A stretch of DNA of 64,000 bases from Streptomyces xylophagus (GTDB lineage Bacteria; Actinomycetota; Actinomycetes; Streptomycetales; Streptomycetaceae). Below the pieces are notes generated by a model. The model worked only from the letters and a program-made list of their open reading frames with translations. It was not told where the DNA came from and made no database searches. The position numbers and the translations under genes are program-made. The stretch spans positions 186,001 through 250,000 of the forward strand of contig NZ_JNWO01000019.1 of assembly GCF_000716435.1 (NCBI RefSeq). The letters are read 5' to 3'. Below, piece after piece: positions 25,617 to 37,249 of this stretch. Every line of letters starts with the position of its first letter. Within the stretch, counting starts at the first letter, position 1.

Positions 25617-25692
25617 GGGAAGGTTGCGCCACGATAACGATCGCGCGGTCGGAGATCCGGCAGTTCATCGACGCGTAACACGCACGGCGCCT

Positions 25693-25730
25693 TCGTCACT
25701 CCGGTGAAACAACGTGGGGCTTCGACGGAA
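25693..25730 (+). promoter_or_regulatory. GlnR-type operator upstream of amtB
   Basis: GTCAC-TCCGGT-GAAAC (25693-25708) fits the GlnR consensus GTnAC-n6-GAAAC exactly. A second GAAAC (25726-25730) follows at a 22-base period, with a degenerate left half (GGGCT), matching the known a-b-a-b architecture of tandem GlnR boxes. GlnR activates ammonium uptake and assimilation genes in Streptomyces under nitrogen limitation. The operator lies about 110 bases before the amtB ATG. Confidence 0.8.
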
Positions 25731-25836
25731 ACCGCGCTGCGCCAATCTCATGGCGCATAACCGGACCCCCCGCCTTGACCGGACCGCATCCAGGCTTCGC
25801 CCGCACGGGGCCGTACCAACCGACGAGGAGACGCCG

Positions 25837-27503
<1,667 letters not shown>

Positions 27504-27526
27504 AAGAAACGAACAGGAGTCGCTGG

Positions 27527-29977
27527 GTGACGAGTACGGACGTGCGCAAGGATGCAGAGGACTCCGGACCCAGCGGCTACGCGGCGGCCCGGCTGCGCCT
27601 CCTCACTGAGGGGGTGCGGTCCGGGCCGCCGCGCCGTGCCGCCCTCGCCGAACTGACCGACGAGTGGCTGTCCGGCCTCTTCACCGCAGGCTCCGAGGCA
27701 CTCAAGGGCGTCTCCCTCGTCGCCGTCGGCGGCTACGGCCGCGGCGAACTCTCCCCGCGCAGCGACCTCGACCTGCTCCTCCTGCACGACGGCAGCGACT
27801 CCGGTGCGGTCGCCGCGCTGGCCGACCGCATCTGGTACCCGGTCTGGGACCTCGGCCTCGCCCTCGACCACTCCGTGCGCACCCCGTCCGAGGCCCGCAA
27901 GACGGCCGGCGAGGACCTCAAGGTCCAGCTCGGCCTCCTCGACGCCCGCCACCTCGCCGGCGACCTCGGCCTCACCGCGGGATTGCGTACGGCCGTCCTC
28001 GCCGACTGGCGCAACCAGGCGCCCAAGCGTCTCCCCGAACTCCAGGAGCTGTGCGCCGAACGCGCCGAGCGCCAGGGCGAGTTGCAGTACCTCCTGGAAC
28101 CCGACCTCAAGGAGGCCCGCGGTGGCCTCCGTGACGCCACCGCGCTGCGCGCCGTAGCGGCCTCCTGGCTCGCCGACGCCCCGCGCGAGGGCCTCGCCGA
28201 TGCCCGCCGCCGTCTCCTCGACGTACGCGACGCCCTGCACCTCACCACCGGCCGTGCGACCGACCGGCTCGCGCTCCAGGAGCAGGACCAGGTCGCCGCC
28301 GAGCTGGGCCTGCTCGACGCGGACACCCTGCTGCGCCAGGTCTACGAGGCGGCACGCGTCGTGTCGTACGCCAGTGATGTCACCTGGCGTGAAGTGGGGC
28401 GCGTGCTGCGGTCGCGGGCCGTGCGGCCCAGGCTGCGCGCCATGCTCGGTGGGGGCGCCAAACCCGCAGCCGAGCGCTCACCGCTCGCTGAAGGCGTGGT
28501 CGAGCAGGACGGCGAGGTGGTGCTCGCCCGTGCTGCCCGCCCCGAGCGCGACCCGGTCCTTCCGTTGCGCGCCGCCGCTGCCGCCGCACAGGCAGGACTT
28601 CCGCTCTCCCTGCACGCCGTACGGCGCATGGCGACCGCCGTGCGCCCGCTGCCCACTCCATGGCCCGCCGAGGCGCGCGAGCAGCTCGTGACGCTGCTCG
28701 GTTCCGGGCAGCCCACGGTGGATGTGTGGGAGGCGCTGGAGGCCGAGGGCCTGATCACCCGACTCCTCCCCGACTGGGAGCGGGTGCGCTGCCGGCCGCA
28801 GCGCAACGCCGTGCACATCTGGACCGTCGACCGGCACCTCATCGAAACCGCCGTCCGCGCCTCGGAGTTCGCCCGCCGCGTCAGCCGCCCCGACCTTCTC
28901 CTGGTCGCCGCGCTGCTGCACGACATCGGCAAGGGCTGGCCCGGCGACCACTCCGTGGCCGGCGAGATCATCGCCAAGGACGTGGCCGCCCGCATCGGCT
29001 TCGACCGCGCTGAAGTCGCCGTGCTCGCCACCCTCGTACGCCATCATCTGCTGCTCATCGAGACCGCCACCCGGCGCGACCTGGAGGACCCGGCGACGGT
29101 CCGTTCGGTCGCCGAGGCGGTCGGTACGACGAGCACCCTGGAGTTGCTGCACGCGCTGACGGAGGCGGACGCGCTGGCCACCGGCCCGGCCGCCTGGTCC
29201 TCCTGGCGGGCCTCGCTCGTCAACGACCTGGTGAGACGAGTCGCCGCCGTCCTTTCCGGGGACGCCCCCGAAGAGCCCGAGGCCGGCGCGGCCACCGCGG
29301 AACAGGAACGGCTCGCGATCGAGGCCGTGGCGACCGGCGGCCCGGTGCTGGCCCTGCGCGCCCAGACCGAACCTCCGTCCGAGGACGAGCCCGTCGGCGA
29401 CCCCGAACCGCTGGGCGTGGAACTGCTGATCGCCGTACCGGACCAGCCGGGCGTCCTGCCCGCGGTGGCCGGCGTGCTGGCGATGCACCGCCTCACCGTC
29501 CGCACGGCGGAGTTGCGCGCGCTCGACCTGCCCGACGGCGTCGAGGGCTCGGTGCTGCTGCTGAACTGGCGGGTCGCCGCCGAGTACGGCTCCCTGCCCC
29601 AGGCCGCCCGGCTGCGCGCCGATCTCGTACGGGCCCTGGACGGGTCCTTGGACATCGCGGGCCGGCTCGCCGAACGTGACGCCGCCTATCCGCGCCGCCG
29701 GGGTGTCGTGGCCCCGCCGGCCCGCGTGACGGTCGCCGCGGCGGCCTCCCGGCACGCGACGGTCATCGAGGTGCGCGCGCACGACGCCCCCGGGCTGCTG
29801 CACCGGATCGGCCGCGCGTTGGACGAGGCGAAGGTCCGGGTGCGCAGCATGCACGTCAGCACCCTGGGCTCGAACGCGGTGGACGCCTTCTATGTCACCG
29901 GCGCGGAGGGCCTGCCGCTGCCGGGCGAGGAGGCCACGGCGATCGCGCGGAAACTGGAGGAGACGTTGCGGGCGTGA
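27527..29977 (+). CDS. glnD: PII nucleotidyltransferase GlnD
   Basis: GlnD modifies and demodifies GlnK; in Streptomyces it acts as an adenylyltransferase. The 816-residue enzyme has the nucleotidyltransferase motif GGYGRGELSP (68-77) with the catalytic DLD (80-82), a central HD phosphohydrolase domain (HDIGKG starting at 465) and two C-terminal ACT domains (from about 631 and 745, both with a D-x-P-G-(V/L)-L motif) that sense glutamine. The GTG at 27527 is preceded by AGGAG. It is third in the amtB operon. Confidence 0.96.
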   Translation: MTSTDVRKDAEDSGPSGYAAARLRLLTEGVRSGPPRRAALAELTDEWLSGLFTAGSEALKGVSLVAVGGYGRGELSPRSDLDLLLLHDGSDSGAVAALADRIWYPVWDLGLALDHSVRTPSEARKTAGEDLKVQLGLLDARHLAGDLGLTAGLRTAVLADWRNQAPKRLPELQELCAERAERQGELQYLLEPDLKEARGGLRDATALRAVAASWLADAPREGLADARRRLLDVRDALHLTTGRATDRLALQEQDQVAAELGLLDADTLLRQVYEAARVVSYASDVTWREVGRVLRSRAVRPRLRAMLGGGAKPAAERSPLAEGVVEQDGEVVLARAARPERDPVLPLRAAAAAAQAGLPLSLHAVRRMATAVRPLPTPWPAEAREQLVTLLGSGQPTVDVWEALEAEGLITRLLPDWERVRCRPQRNAVHIWTVDRHLIETAVRASEFARRVSRPDLLLVAALLHDIGKGWPGDHSVAGEIIAKDVAARIGFDRAEVAVLATLVRHHLLLIETATRRDLEDPATVRSVAEAVGTTSTLELLHALTEADALATGPAAWSSWRASLVNDLVRRVAAVLSGDAPEEPEAGAATAEQERLAIEAVATGGPVLALRAQTEPPSEDEPVGDPEPLGVELLIAVPDQPGVLPAVAGVLAMHRLTVRTAELRALDLPDGVEGSVLLLNWRVAAEYGSLPQAARLRADLVRALDGSLDIAGRLAERDAAYPRRRGVVAPPARVTVAAAASRHATVIEVRAHDAPGLLHRIGRALDEAKVRVRSMHVSTLGSNAVDAFYVTGAEGLPLPGEEATAIARKLEETLRA

Positions 29978-30082
29978 TCCCGCCCGGGGTTTCCGACCTC
30001 GCGGGCGGGGACGATTCGCTTGCGCGGCCGGATACCCTGGAAGACGCTCACACTGCCCCCGACTCCGAGGACCGACGCCGCC

Positions 30083-31639
30083 GTGTTCGATACTCTCTCC
30101 GACCGCCTCTCAGCGACCTTCAAGAATTTGCGTGGCAAGGGGCGTCTGAGCGAGGCGGACATCGACGCCACCGCGCGCGAGATCCGGATCGCCCTCCTCG
30201 AAGCGGACGTGGCGCTGCCGGTCGTCCGGACGTTCATCAAGAACGTCAAGGAGCGTGCCCTCGGCGCCGACCTGAACAGGGCGCTGAACAACCCGGCCCA
30301 GCAGGTCGTGAAGATCGTCAACGAGGAACTCGTCACGATCCTCGGCGGCGAGACCCGGCGGCTGCGGTTCGCCAAGAACCCGCCGACCGTGATCATGCTC
30401 GCGGGTCTGCAGGGTGCCGGTAAGACGACCCTCGCGGGCAAGCTCGGCAAGTGGCTCAAGGACCAGGGGCACTCGCCGCTGCTCGTCGCCGCCGACCTCC
30501 AGCGCCCGAACGCGGTGAACCAGCTGAGCGTCGTCGCCGAACGTGCCGGTGTCGCGGTCTACGCGCCCGAGCCGGGCAACGGCGTCGGTGACCCGGTCAA
30601 GGTCGCCAAGGACTCGATCGAGTTCGCGAAGACCAAGGTCCACGACATCGTGATCGTGGACACCGCGGGCCGCCTGGGTATCGACCAGGAGCTGATGCAG
30701 CAGGCCGCGGACATCCGCGACGCCGTCAGTCCGGACGAGATCCTGTTCGTCGTCGACGCGATGATCGGCCAGGACGCGGTCAACACCGCCGAGTCCTTCC
30801 GCGACGGCGTCGGCTTCGACGGCGTGGTGCTCTCCAAGCTCGACGGCGACGCCCGCGGTGGTGCGGCCCTGTCGATCGCCTCGGTCACCGGCAAGCCGAT
30901 CATGTTCGCGTCGAACGGCGAGAAGCTCGACGACTTCGACGCCTTCCACCCGGACCGGATGGCCTCCCGCATCCTCGACATGGGTGACCTGCTCACCCTG
31001 ATCGAGCAGGCGGAGAAGACGTTCAGCCAAGAAGAGGCCGAGAAGATGGCCTCCAAGCTGGCGTCCAAGAAGGGTCAGGACTTCACCCTCGACGACTTCC
31101 TGTCCCAGATGGAACAGGTCAGGAAGATGGGCAGCATCAGCAAGCTGCTCGGCATGCTCCCCGGCATGGGCCAGATCAAGGACCAGATCAACAACCTCGA
31201 CGAGCGCGACGTCGACCGTACGGCCGCGATCATCAAGTCGATGACCCCGGGCGAGCGCGCCGAGCCGACCATCATCAACGGCTCGCGCCGCGCCCGTATC
31301 GCCAAGGGCTCCGGCGTCGAGGTCAGCGCCGTCAAGGGCCTGGTCGAGCGCTTCTTCGAGGCCCGCAAGATGATGTCCCGCATGGCGCAGGGCGGCGGGA
31401 TGCCCGGCATGCCGGGGATGCCGGGCATGGGCGGCGGCCCCGGCCGCACCAAGAAGCAGCCCAAGCAGGCCAAGGGCAAGCAGCGTTCCGGCAACCCGAT
31501 GAAGCGCAAGCAGCAGGAGCTGGAGGAGGCCCAGCGCCGCGAGGCCGGTGCCGCTCAGGGCGGCAACGCGTTGGGGCTGCCGCAGCAGGGCGCCCAGGAC
31601 TTCGAGCTCCCGGACGAGTTCAAGAAGTTCATGGGCTGA
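30083..31639 (+). CDS. ffh: Signal recognition particle protein Ffh
   Basis: Ffh binds SRP RNA and signal sequences and targets ribosomes to FtsY. The 518-residue protein starts at GTG 30083 (VFDTLSDRLSATFKNLRGKG), the family's usual N-terminus. Walker A is GLQGAGKT (108-115), followed by DTAGR and SKLDGDARGG. The methionine-rich M domain ends in a repeat of GMP/GMPGM and a Lys/Gln-rich tail longer than in E. coli. I do not see the SRP RNA gene in the window. Confidence 0.96.
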   Translation: MFDTLSDRLSATFKNLRGKGRLSEADIDATAREIRIALLEADVALPVVRTFIKNVKERALGADLNRALNNPAQQVVKIVNEELVTILGGETRRLRFAKNPPTVIMLAGLQGAGKTTLAGKLGKWLKDQGHSPLLVAADLQRPNAVNQLSVVAERAGVAVYAPEPGNGVGDPVKVAKDSIEFAKTKVHDIVIVDTAGRLGIDQELMQQAADIRDAVSPDEILFVVDAMIGQDAVNTAESFRDGVGFDGVVLSKLDGDARGGAALSIASVTGKPIMFASNGEKLDDFDAFHPDRMASRILDMGDLLTLIEQAEKTFSQEEAEKMASKLASKKGQDFTLDDFLSQMEQVRKMGSISKLLGMLPGMGQIKDQINNLDERDVDRTAAIIKSMTPGERAEPTIINGSRRARIAKGSGVEVSAVKGLVERFFEARKMMSRMAQGGGMPGMPGMPGMGGGPGRTKKQPKQAKGKQRSGNPMKRKQQELEEAQRREAGAAQGGNALGLPQQGAQDFELPDEFKKFMG

Positions 31640-31689
31640 GTTCACCCTCTGCACATGCCAAGGGTTGGTCCATGTCGTAACGTCCCGAT

Positions 31690-33627
31690 ATGACCAACCC
31701 TGCGCCGCCGCGCAAGTCCCCCGATCAGCCTTGGCGTACCGAAGGCACCCCGGATGAGCCCCCGAAGCCGTCGCCGGGCGGGAAGAAGATGCGCGGCGGC
31801 TGGTGGAGCCTCGTCCTCACCGCGCTGGTCGTGTACCTGGTCGCCAACCTGATCCTGTCCTTCTTCAACGAGGGCAACGAACCGACGATCTCGTACACGG
31901 AGTTCAGCAAGCAGGTCGACGCGGGCAACGTCACCAAGATCTACGCCAAGGGCAACGCGATCCAGGGCCAGCTCAAGAAAGAGCAGAAGAACCCGGACGG
32001 CGACGGCAAGTACACCAAGTTCGACACCGAGCGGCCGACCTTCGCGGACGACCAGCTCTGGGAGGACCTGACCAAGCACAACGTCACCGTCACGGCGGAG
32101 CCGGTCGTACAACACCGTAGTTTTCTGGCCAATCTGCTGCTCTCGCTGGCGCCGATGCTGCTCCTGGTCGTCCTGTGGATCGTCATCGCGCGCCGGATGA
32201 GCTCGGGGCTCGGCGGCGCGGGCGGCATGCTCGGCCGCAAGGCCCCGCCGAAACCGGTCGAGCTGGAGCCGGGCAAGCAGCGCACGACGTTCGAGGACGT
32301 CGCCGGCATCGACGAGGTCGAGGGCGAGCTGAACGACGTCGTCGACTTCCTCAAGAACCCGGACGCCTACCGCAAGATGGGCGCGAAGATGCCCCGGGGC
32401 GTACTCCTCGCCGGCCCGCCCGGCACCGGAAAGACGCTGCTCGCGCGGGCGGTCGCGGGGGAGGCGGGGGTGCCGTTCTTCTCGGCGTCGGCCTCCGAGT
32501 TCATCGAGATGATCGTCGGTGTCGGTGCCTCACGCGTGCGTGAACTGTTCGCGGAGGCCCGCAAGGTGGCCCCCTCGATCATCTTCATCGACGAGATCGA
32601 CACCATCGGCCGGGCCCGCGGCGGCGGTTCGGGTATGGGCGGTCACGACGAGCGTGAGCAGACCCTGAACCAGATCCTCACCGAGATGGACGGCTTCTCC
32701 GGCTCCGAGGGCGTCATCGTCATCGCCGCGACCAACCGCGCCGACGTCCTGGACCCGGCCCTGACCCGCCCCGGCCGCTTCGACCGGGTGGTCATGGTCT
32801 CGCCGCCCGACCGCGGCGGCCGCGAGGCGATCCTGGAGATCCACACCCGTCAGATCCCGCTCGCGAAGGACGTGAACCTCGCCCAGGTCGCCCGGACGAC
32901 CCCGGGCATGACCGGGGCCGAACTCGCCAACCTCGCCAACGAGGCCGCCCTCCTCGCCGTCAAGCGCAAGCAGGACCAGGTCACCCAGTCCGACCTCTCC
33001 GAAGCCCTGGAAAAGGTCCAACTGGGCGCCGAACGCCCGCTGGTGATGCCCGAGGAGGAGCGCCGGCGCACCGCCTACCACGAGAGCGGCCACGCCCTCC
33101 TCGGCATGCTCCAGCCCGGCGCCGACCCGGTCCGCAAGATCACCATCGTCCCGCGCGGGAGGGCACTCGGCGTGACGCTCTCCACCCCGGACGCCGACAA
33201 GTACGCGTACACCGAGGAGTACCTGCGTGGCCGGATCATCGGCGCCCTCGGCGGCATGGCCGCGGAACAGGTCGTCTACGGCGTGATCACCACCGGCGCC
33301 GAGAACGACCTCGAACAGGTCACCAACATCGCGCGCGGGATGGTCGCCCGCTGGGGCATGAGCGAGCGCGTCGGCCGCCTCTCCGCCCTCCCGAACGACG
33401 CTCAGCAGGCCTACGGCCTCGCCGCCGCGCCGCAGACCCTGGACGTGATCGACGACGAGATGCGCCGCATCGTCGACGAGTGCTACGACGAGGCCATCCG
33501 CAAACTCGGCGACCACCGCGACCAGTTGGACGCCCTCGCCGAGGCCCTCCTGGAGAACGAGACCCTGGAGGAGACGGACGCGTACCGGATCGCGGGCGTC
33601 ACGCGCCTGTTCAAGGAAGAGCCGTAG
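31690..33627 (+). CDS. ftsH: ATP-dependent zinc metalloprotease FtsH
   Basis: FtsH is a membrane-anchored AAA+ protease degrading misfolded membrane proteins and regulators. The 645-residue protein has two membrane segments (about 38-58 and 146-166) around an extracytoplasmic domain, AAA Walker A GPPGTGKT (242-249), the second region of homology (TRPGRFDR) and the zinc site HESGH (464-468). Streptomycetes usually have a second ftsH elsewhere, so this may be a paralogue. No ribosome binding site precedes the ATG; TAACGT lies seven bases upstream, suggesting a leaderless mRNA. Confidence 0.94.
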   Translation: MTNPAPPRKSPDQPWRTEGTPDEPPKPSPGGKKMRGGWWSLVLTALVVYLVANLILSFFNEGNEPTISYTEFSKQVDAGNVTKIYAKGNAIQGQLKKEQKNPDGDGKYTKFDTERPTFADDQLWEDLTKHNVTVTAEPVVQHRSFLANLLLSLAPMLLLVVLWIVIARRMSSGLGGAGGMLGRKAPPKPVELEPGKQRTTFEDVAGIDEVEGELNDVVDFLKNPDAYRKMGAKMPRGVLLAGPPGTGKTLLARAVAGEAGVPFFSASASEFIEMIVGVGASRVRELFAEARKVAPSIIFIDEIDTIGRARGGGSGMGGHDEREQTLNQILTEMDGFSGSEGVIVIAATNRADVLDPALTRPGRFDRVVMVSPPDRGGREAILEIHTRQIPLAKDVNLAQVARTTPGMTGAELANLANEAALLAVKRKQDQVTQSDLSEALEKVQLGAERPLVMPEEERRRTAYHESGHALLGMLQPGADPVRKITIVPRGRALGVTLSTPDADKYAYTEEYLRGRIIGALGGMAAEQVVYGVITTGAENDLEQVTNIARGMVARWGMSERVGRLSALPNDAQQAYGLAAAPQTLDVIDDEMRRIVDECYDEAIRKLGDHRDQLDALAEALLENETLEETDAYRIAGVTRLFKEEP

Positions 33628-33633
33628 TCATCC

Positions 33634-34491
33634 TCAGGTCGTACGCGCGATCAGATACCGGAACACGTTCGGCATCCACACCGTGCCGTCCTGCCGCCGA
33701 TACGGATGCAACGCTTCCGCCAACTCCTTCTCCACCTGCACCTGATCCGTCGCGATGATCGCCGCGTCGAAGAGTCCCGTCGACAGCAGCCCTCGTACGG
33801 CACTGTCCACGTCGGCGTACCCGAAGGGACAGGCCACCCGTCCCGAGCCGTCCGGCCTGAGTCCCGCTCGGTGGGCGACCTCCTCCAGGTCGTCGCGCAG
33901 GACCGGGCGCGGGCTCCCCGTGCCGCGCAGCGGGTCCGCCAGCCTGGTGGCCACCCGCAGCACGGACGAGGTCGCGCAGCGCTCCGGCGGACCCCAGCCG
34001 GCCAGCACCACGGGTGTCCCGTGCGCGGCGAGCGGTGTCGCGGCGGCGAGCAGCTCGCCGAGGCCCTCCGAGTCGCCCGCGAGGCACCCGATGGGCTCGA
34101 AAGAGGTCACCAGGGTGTACGCGGGCGTCTCCGCGTCGGCCGCGTCCCTGGGGGAGCCGTAGACGAGTCGGGTGTGCGCACGCGCGCGTGGCGACCACTG
34201 GTCCGGCAGGAGGCGCTCCCGGGCGAGGGTCAGTCGTTCGGGGGAGGAGCCTTCGACACCGGTGACCGCCGCGCCTCTGGAGGCCGCCATCAGCAGGGCG
34301 AGCCCGGAGCCGCAGCCGAGGCCCAGCAGCCGGGTGCCGGGGCCCACTTCGAGTCGCTCGTAGACGGCTTCGTAGAGCGGTACCAGCATCCGCTCCTGGA
34401 TCTCGGACCAGTCACGCGCGCGTGCACCCAGGTCCACGCGGGGCGCGGGCCCCGCATGAGGCAGGTAGTGCCGCACGAGCGTAGGTGTCAT
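33634..34491 (-). CDS. SAM-dependent methyltransferase
   Basis: The 285-residue protein has a class I methyltransferase fold, with the SAM motif LLGLGCGSGLALL followed by VTGVEGSSPERL. Position 1 of that motif is LGLGCGSG, the usual form. I cannot name the substrate. The start MTPTLVRHYLPHAG is chosen over longer frames because the preceding part lacks coding character. The gene converges on ftsH, with only six bases between stop codons, and diverges from proS. Confidence 0.82.
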   Translation of the reverse strand: MTPTLVRHYLPHAGPAPRVDLGARARDWSEIQERMLVPLYEAVYERLEVGPGTRLLGLGCGSGLALLMAASRGAAVTGVEGSSPERLTLARERLLPDQWSPRARAHTRLVYGSPRDAADAETPAYTLVTSFEPIGCLAGDSEGLGELLAAATPLAAHGTPVVLAGWGPPERCATSSVLRVATRLADPLRGTGSPRPVLRDDLEEVAHRAGLRPDGSGRVACPFGYADVDSAVRGLLSTGLFDAAIIATDQVQVEKELAEALHPYRRQDGTVWMPNVFRYLIARTT

Positions 34492-34689
34492 CGAAAGCGC
34501 CCCAATCCGCCGAGAGTTGTGGCCGTGCCCGTTTCCGAGGCCCCCGTGATGTGCGCCCGCACTTCCCCCGTATGCCAGCAAACTCCGCACTCGCTACCGC
34601 GTCCAGGGGTTGTGGGGCCCTGCTTGTGGCTTCTCTGTGGGAGTGGCGAGAATTCACATGACGGCAACGTGGGCCCGTACGATCTCGCC

Positions 34690-36105
34690 ATGGCCAAGGC
34701 ACCCGTACTCACTCCGCGGGCGGACGACTTCCCCCGCTGGTACCAGGATCTGATCAGCAAGGCCGAGCTGGCCGACAACGGCCCGGTGCGCGGCTCCATG
34801 GTCATCCGACCGTACGGGTACGGCATCTGGGAGCGGATGCAGGCCGAGATGGACGCCCGGATCAAGGACACGGGCACCGAGAACGCGTACTTCCCGCTGC
34901 TGATCCCGCAGTCCTACCTCGCCCGCGAGGCGGACCATGTCGAGGGCTTCGCGCCCGAGTTGGCCGTGGTCACGCACGGCGGCGGCAAGGAGCTGGAGGA
35001 GCCCGCGGTCGTCCGTCCCACCTCCGAGATGATCGTCAACGAGTACTTCTCGAAGTGGGTGCAGAGCTACCGCGACCTGCCCCTGCTGATCAACCAGTGG
35101 GCGAACGTGGTCCGTTGGGAGCTGCGGCCCCGGCTCTTCCTCCGTACGAGTGAGTTCCTCTGGCAGGAGGGCCACACGGCGCACGCGACCTACGAGGAGG
35201 CGCGCGACTTCGCCGCGCACATCCACCGTCAGGTGTACGAGGACTTCATGGTCAACGTCCTCGCGATGGACGTCGTACCGGGTCGCAAGACGGTCAAGGA
35301 GCGGTTCGCGGGCGCGATCAACACCCTCACCCTGGAAGGGATGATGGGCGACGGCAAGGCGTTGCAGATGGCGACCAGTCACGAGCTGGGGCAGAACTTC
35401 GCGAAGGCCTTCCACACGCAGTACCTGTCCAAGGAAGGCAAGCAGGAACTGGTCTGGCAGACCTCCTGGGGTTCCACCACGCGCATGATCGGCGCCCTGG
35501 TGATGATGCACGGCGACGACGACGGGCTCCGGGTGCCGCCGCGGCTCGCCCACATCCAGGTCGTCGTCCTCGCGATCAAGGGGGACGAGGCGGTTCTGGC
35601 CAAGGTCCGCGAGATCGGGGCTCGGCTGAAGGCGGCGGGCGTGCGCGTCCGGGTCGACGTCCGCACGGACATCCCCTTCGGGCGCCGGGCCGTCGACTGG
35701 GAGCTGAAGGGCGTGCCCGTACGGATCGAGGTCGGGCCCCGCGACCTGGAGAACGGCACGGCGATGCTGGCCCGCCGCATCCCGGGCGGCAAGGAACCGG
35801 TGGCGATCGACTCCCTCGTAGAGCGGCTTCCCGTCATCCTTGAGGAGGACCAGGCGCTGCTGCTGAGGCAGTCGCGCGAGCGGCGCGAGTCCCGTACCTC
35901 CGAGGTGTCCACGATCGCGGAGGCCGTCGAGGCCGCCACCGCCGGCGGCTGGGCGCGCATCCCGTGGGCGAACCTCGGCGAAGAAGGCGAGGCCGAGCTG
36001 GCCGAGCACGCGGTGACCGTACGGTGTCTGGTCGCCGAGGACGGGTCGGTACCGGACGCCGACAAGGCACCCGGTAACGTCGCGGTCGTCGCGCGCGCTT
36101 ACTGA
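34690..36105 (+). CDS. proS: Prolyl-tRNA synthetase, archaeal/eukaryal type (type 3)
   Basis: The enzyme charges tRNA-Pro. At 471 residues it is the short form without the bacterial editing (INS) domain. Class II motifs are present: motif 2 region RPTSE (109-113) and RTSEFLWQEGHTAH (152-165), and motif 3-like SWGSTTRMIGALVMMHGDD (from 259). Most bacteria carry the longer type, usually near nusA in Streptomyces, so this may be a second ProRS. The ATG at 34690 has only a weak ribosome binding site. A hairpin follows the gene. Confidence 0.93.
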   Translation: MAKAPVLTPRADDFPRWYQDLISKAELADNGPVRGSMVIRPYGYGIWERMQAEMDARIKDTGTENAYFPLLIPQSYLAREADHVEGFAPELAVVTHGGGKELEEPAVVRPTSEMIVNEYFSKWVQSYRDLPLLINQWANVVRWELRPRLFLRTSEFLWQEGHTAHATYEEARDFAAHIHRQVYEDFMVNVLAMDVVPGRKTVKERFAGAINTLTLEGMMGDGKALQMATSHELGQNFAKAFHTQYLSKEGKQELVWQTSWGSTTRMIGALVMMHGDDDGLRVPPRLAHIQVVVLAIKGDEAVLAKVREIGARLKAAGVRVRVDVRTDIPFGRRAVDWELKGVPVRIEVGPRDLENGTAMLARRIPGGKEPVAIDSLVERLPVILEEDQALLLRQSRERRESRTSEVSTIAEAVEAATAGGWARIPWANLGEEGEAELAEHAVTVRCLVAEDGSVPDADKAPGNVAVVARAY

Positions 36106-36152
36106 TGTAGCGCCCTCCGGCGGCAGAGCGACCGAAACGCCCCTTGCGCAAC

Positions 36153-36171
36153 GGGGGAGACCAGCTCCCCC
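36153..36171 (+). terminator. Short hairpin after proS
   Basis: GGGGGAG and CTCCCCC pair perfectly around ACCAG, 48 bases after the proS stop. GC-rich stem without a T-run, acceptable for Streptomyces. Confidence 0.55.
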
Positions 36172-36365
36172 GGCGCGCGGACACCGTCTACACGCCGGGT
36201 CGTACGTGGGCCTACGCACCAGCTTGTGATGAGCTGTGAGGCTTCTCCGCAGATCAGCGCACCCGCCCTCCTCCGGACGCATCAGCGGCAACTGACGGGT
36301 ACGTGCAAATTATTTGGGATGCCCCGGAATCGGAACACAGGGGCACTCCGGCTCGTTGTCATTAC

Positions 36366-36962
36366 GTGAGCACGACACAGACACCACCTGTTCTCGCCGC
36401 AGAGCTGGCAGAGGCGTGGGCCGACATTCAGCGGTACCACCCCGAACTGCCCGATCTGGCCGCGCCCGAGTCCCTGATCGGAGAGTCGTCGTCCGCCTGC
36501 GGACACGAGCTCTCCTTCGAGCGACTGCTGCATGAGGCAGTCCATGGCATCGCCGCTTCGCGCGGCGTGCGTGACACGTCCCGTGCCGGCCGCTACCACA
36601 ACCGCAGATTCCTTGCGATCGCGGAGGAGCTGGGCCTGGACCACCCCGACGAGCCGCACCCCAGCAGCGGTTTCTCGCTGGTCCAGCTCAACCCCGAGGC
36701 CAAGCGCCGCTACCGGCCGACGATCGAGCGCCTCCAGCGCGCGCTCAAGGCCCACACCGTCGCCACCTCGGCCGACACGTCCCGCACCTTCCGCGGCCCG
36801 GCCGCCCGTCACGGTTCGTCCGGTGGCGGCGTCCGCGTCAAGGCGGTGTGCGACTGCGGTCGTAACGTACGGGTCGTCCCGTCGGTGCTGGCCCAGGCGC
36901 CGATCGTGTGCGGGGGCTGCGGCAAGCCCTTCCGCATTCCGGAGGTCGTGGGCGCGGCCTGA
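36366..36962 (+). CDS. SprT-like zinc protein
   Basis: The 198-residue protein has a metalloprotease-like HEAVH motif (56-60) followed by DTSRAGRYHNRRF, with His78 as likely third zinc ligand. This is the pattern of SprT-like domains found in actinobacteria and their mobile elements. A C-terminal zinc ribbon is formed by CDCG and CGGCG about 20 residues apart. The role is unknown; SprT/Spartan relatives cleave DNA-bound proteins, but I would not extend that here. The GTG at 36366 is chosen because the preceding frame lacks coding character. The gene stands alone between proS and rpsP. Confidence 0.8.
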   Translation: MSTTQTPPVLAAELAEAWADIQRYHPELPDLAAPESLIGESSSACGHELSFERLLHEAVHGIAASRGVRDTSRAGRYHNRRFLAIAEELGLDHPDEPHPSSGFSLVQLNPEAKRRYRPTIERLQRALKAHTVATSADTSRTFRGPAARHGSSGGGVRVKAVCDCGRNVRVVPSVLAQAPIVCGGCGKPFRIPEVVGAA

Positions 36963-37249
36963 GGACGCGGCTGCTCGTGGCAGCCGCATCCCGCAGGTCC
37001 GGGTTGCGCACACCCGCGCCGGTCACCTCCCGGCGCCGGGTGTCGCTTCCGTATGGGCGGGAGCAGGTCGGGGCATGCTCCCCGGTCGGGCGGACCGCCA
37101 GGGTGTGGCACAATGGCTAGCTGTACTCGACAGCCGCACAGGAACCCTCTCGCCTCCGGCTGACGCGTCCATCGGGCACTCGGGTACCGCAACCCCACGC
37201 GGCCATCTCGCCGTGCCCAACCACGTCAAAACCAGGAGAACCCACTCCC

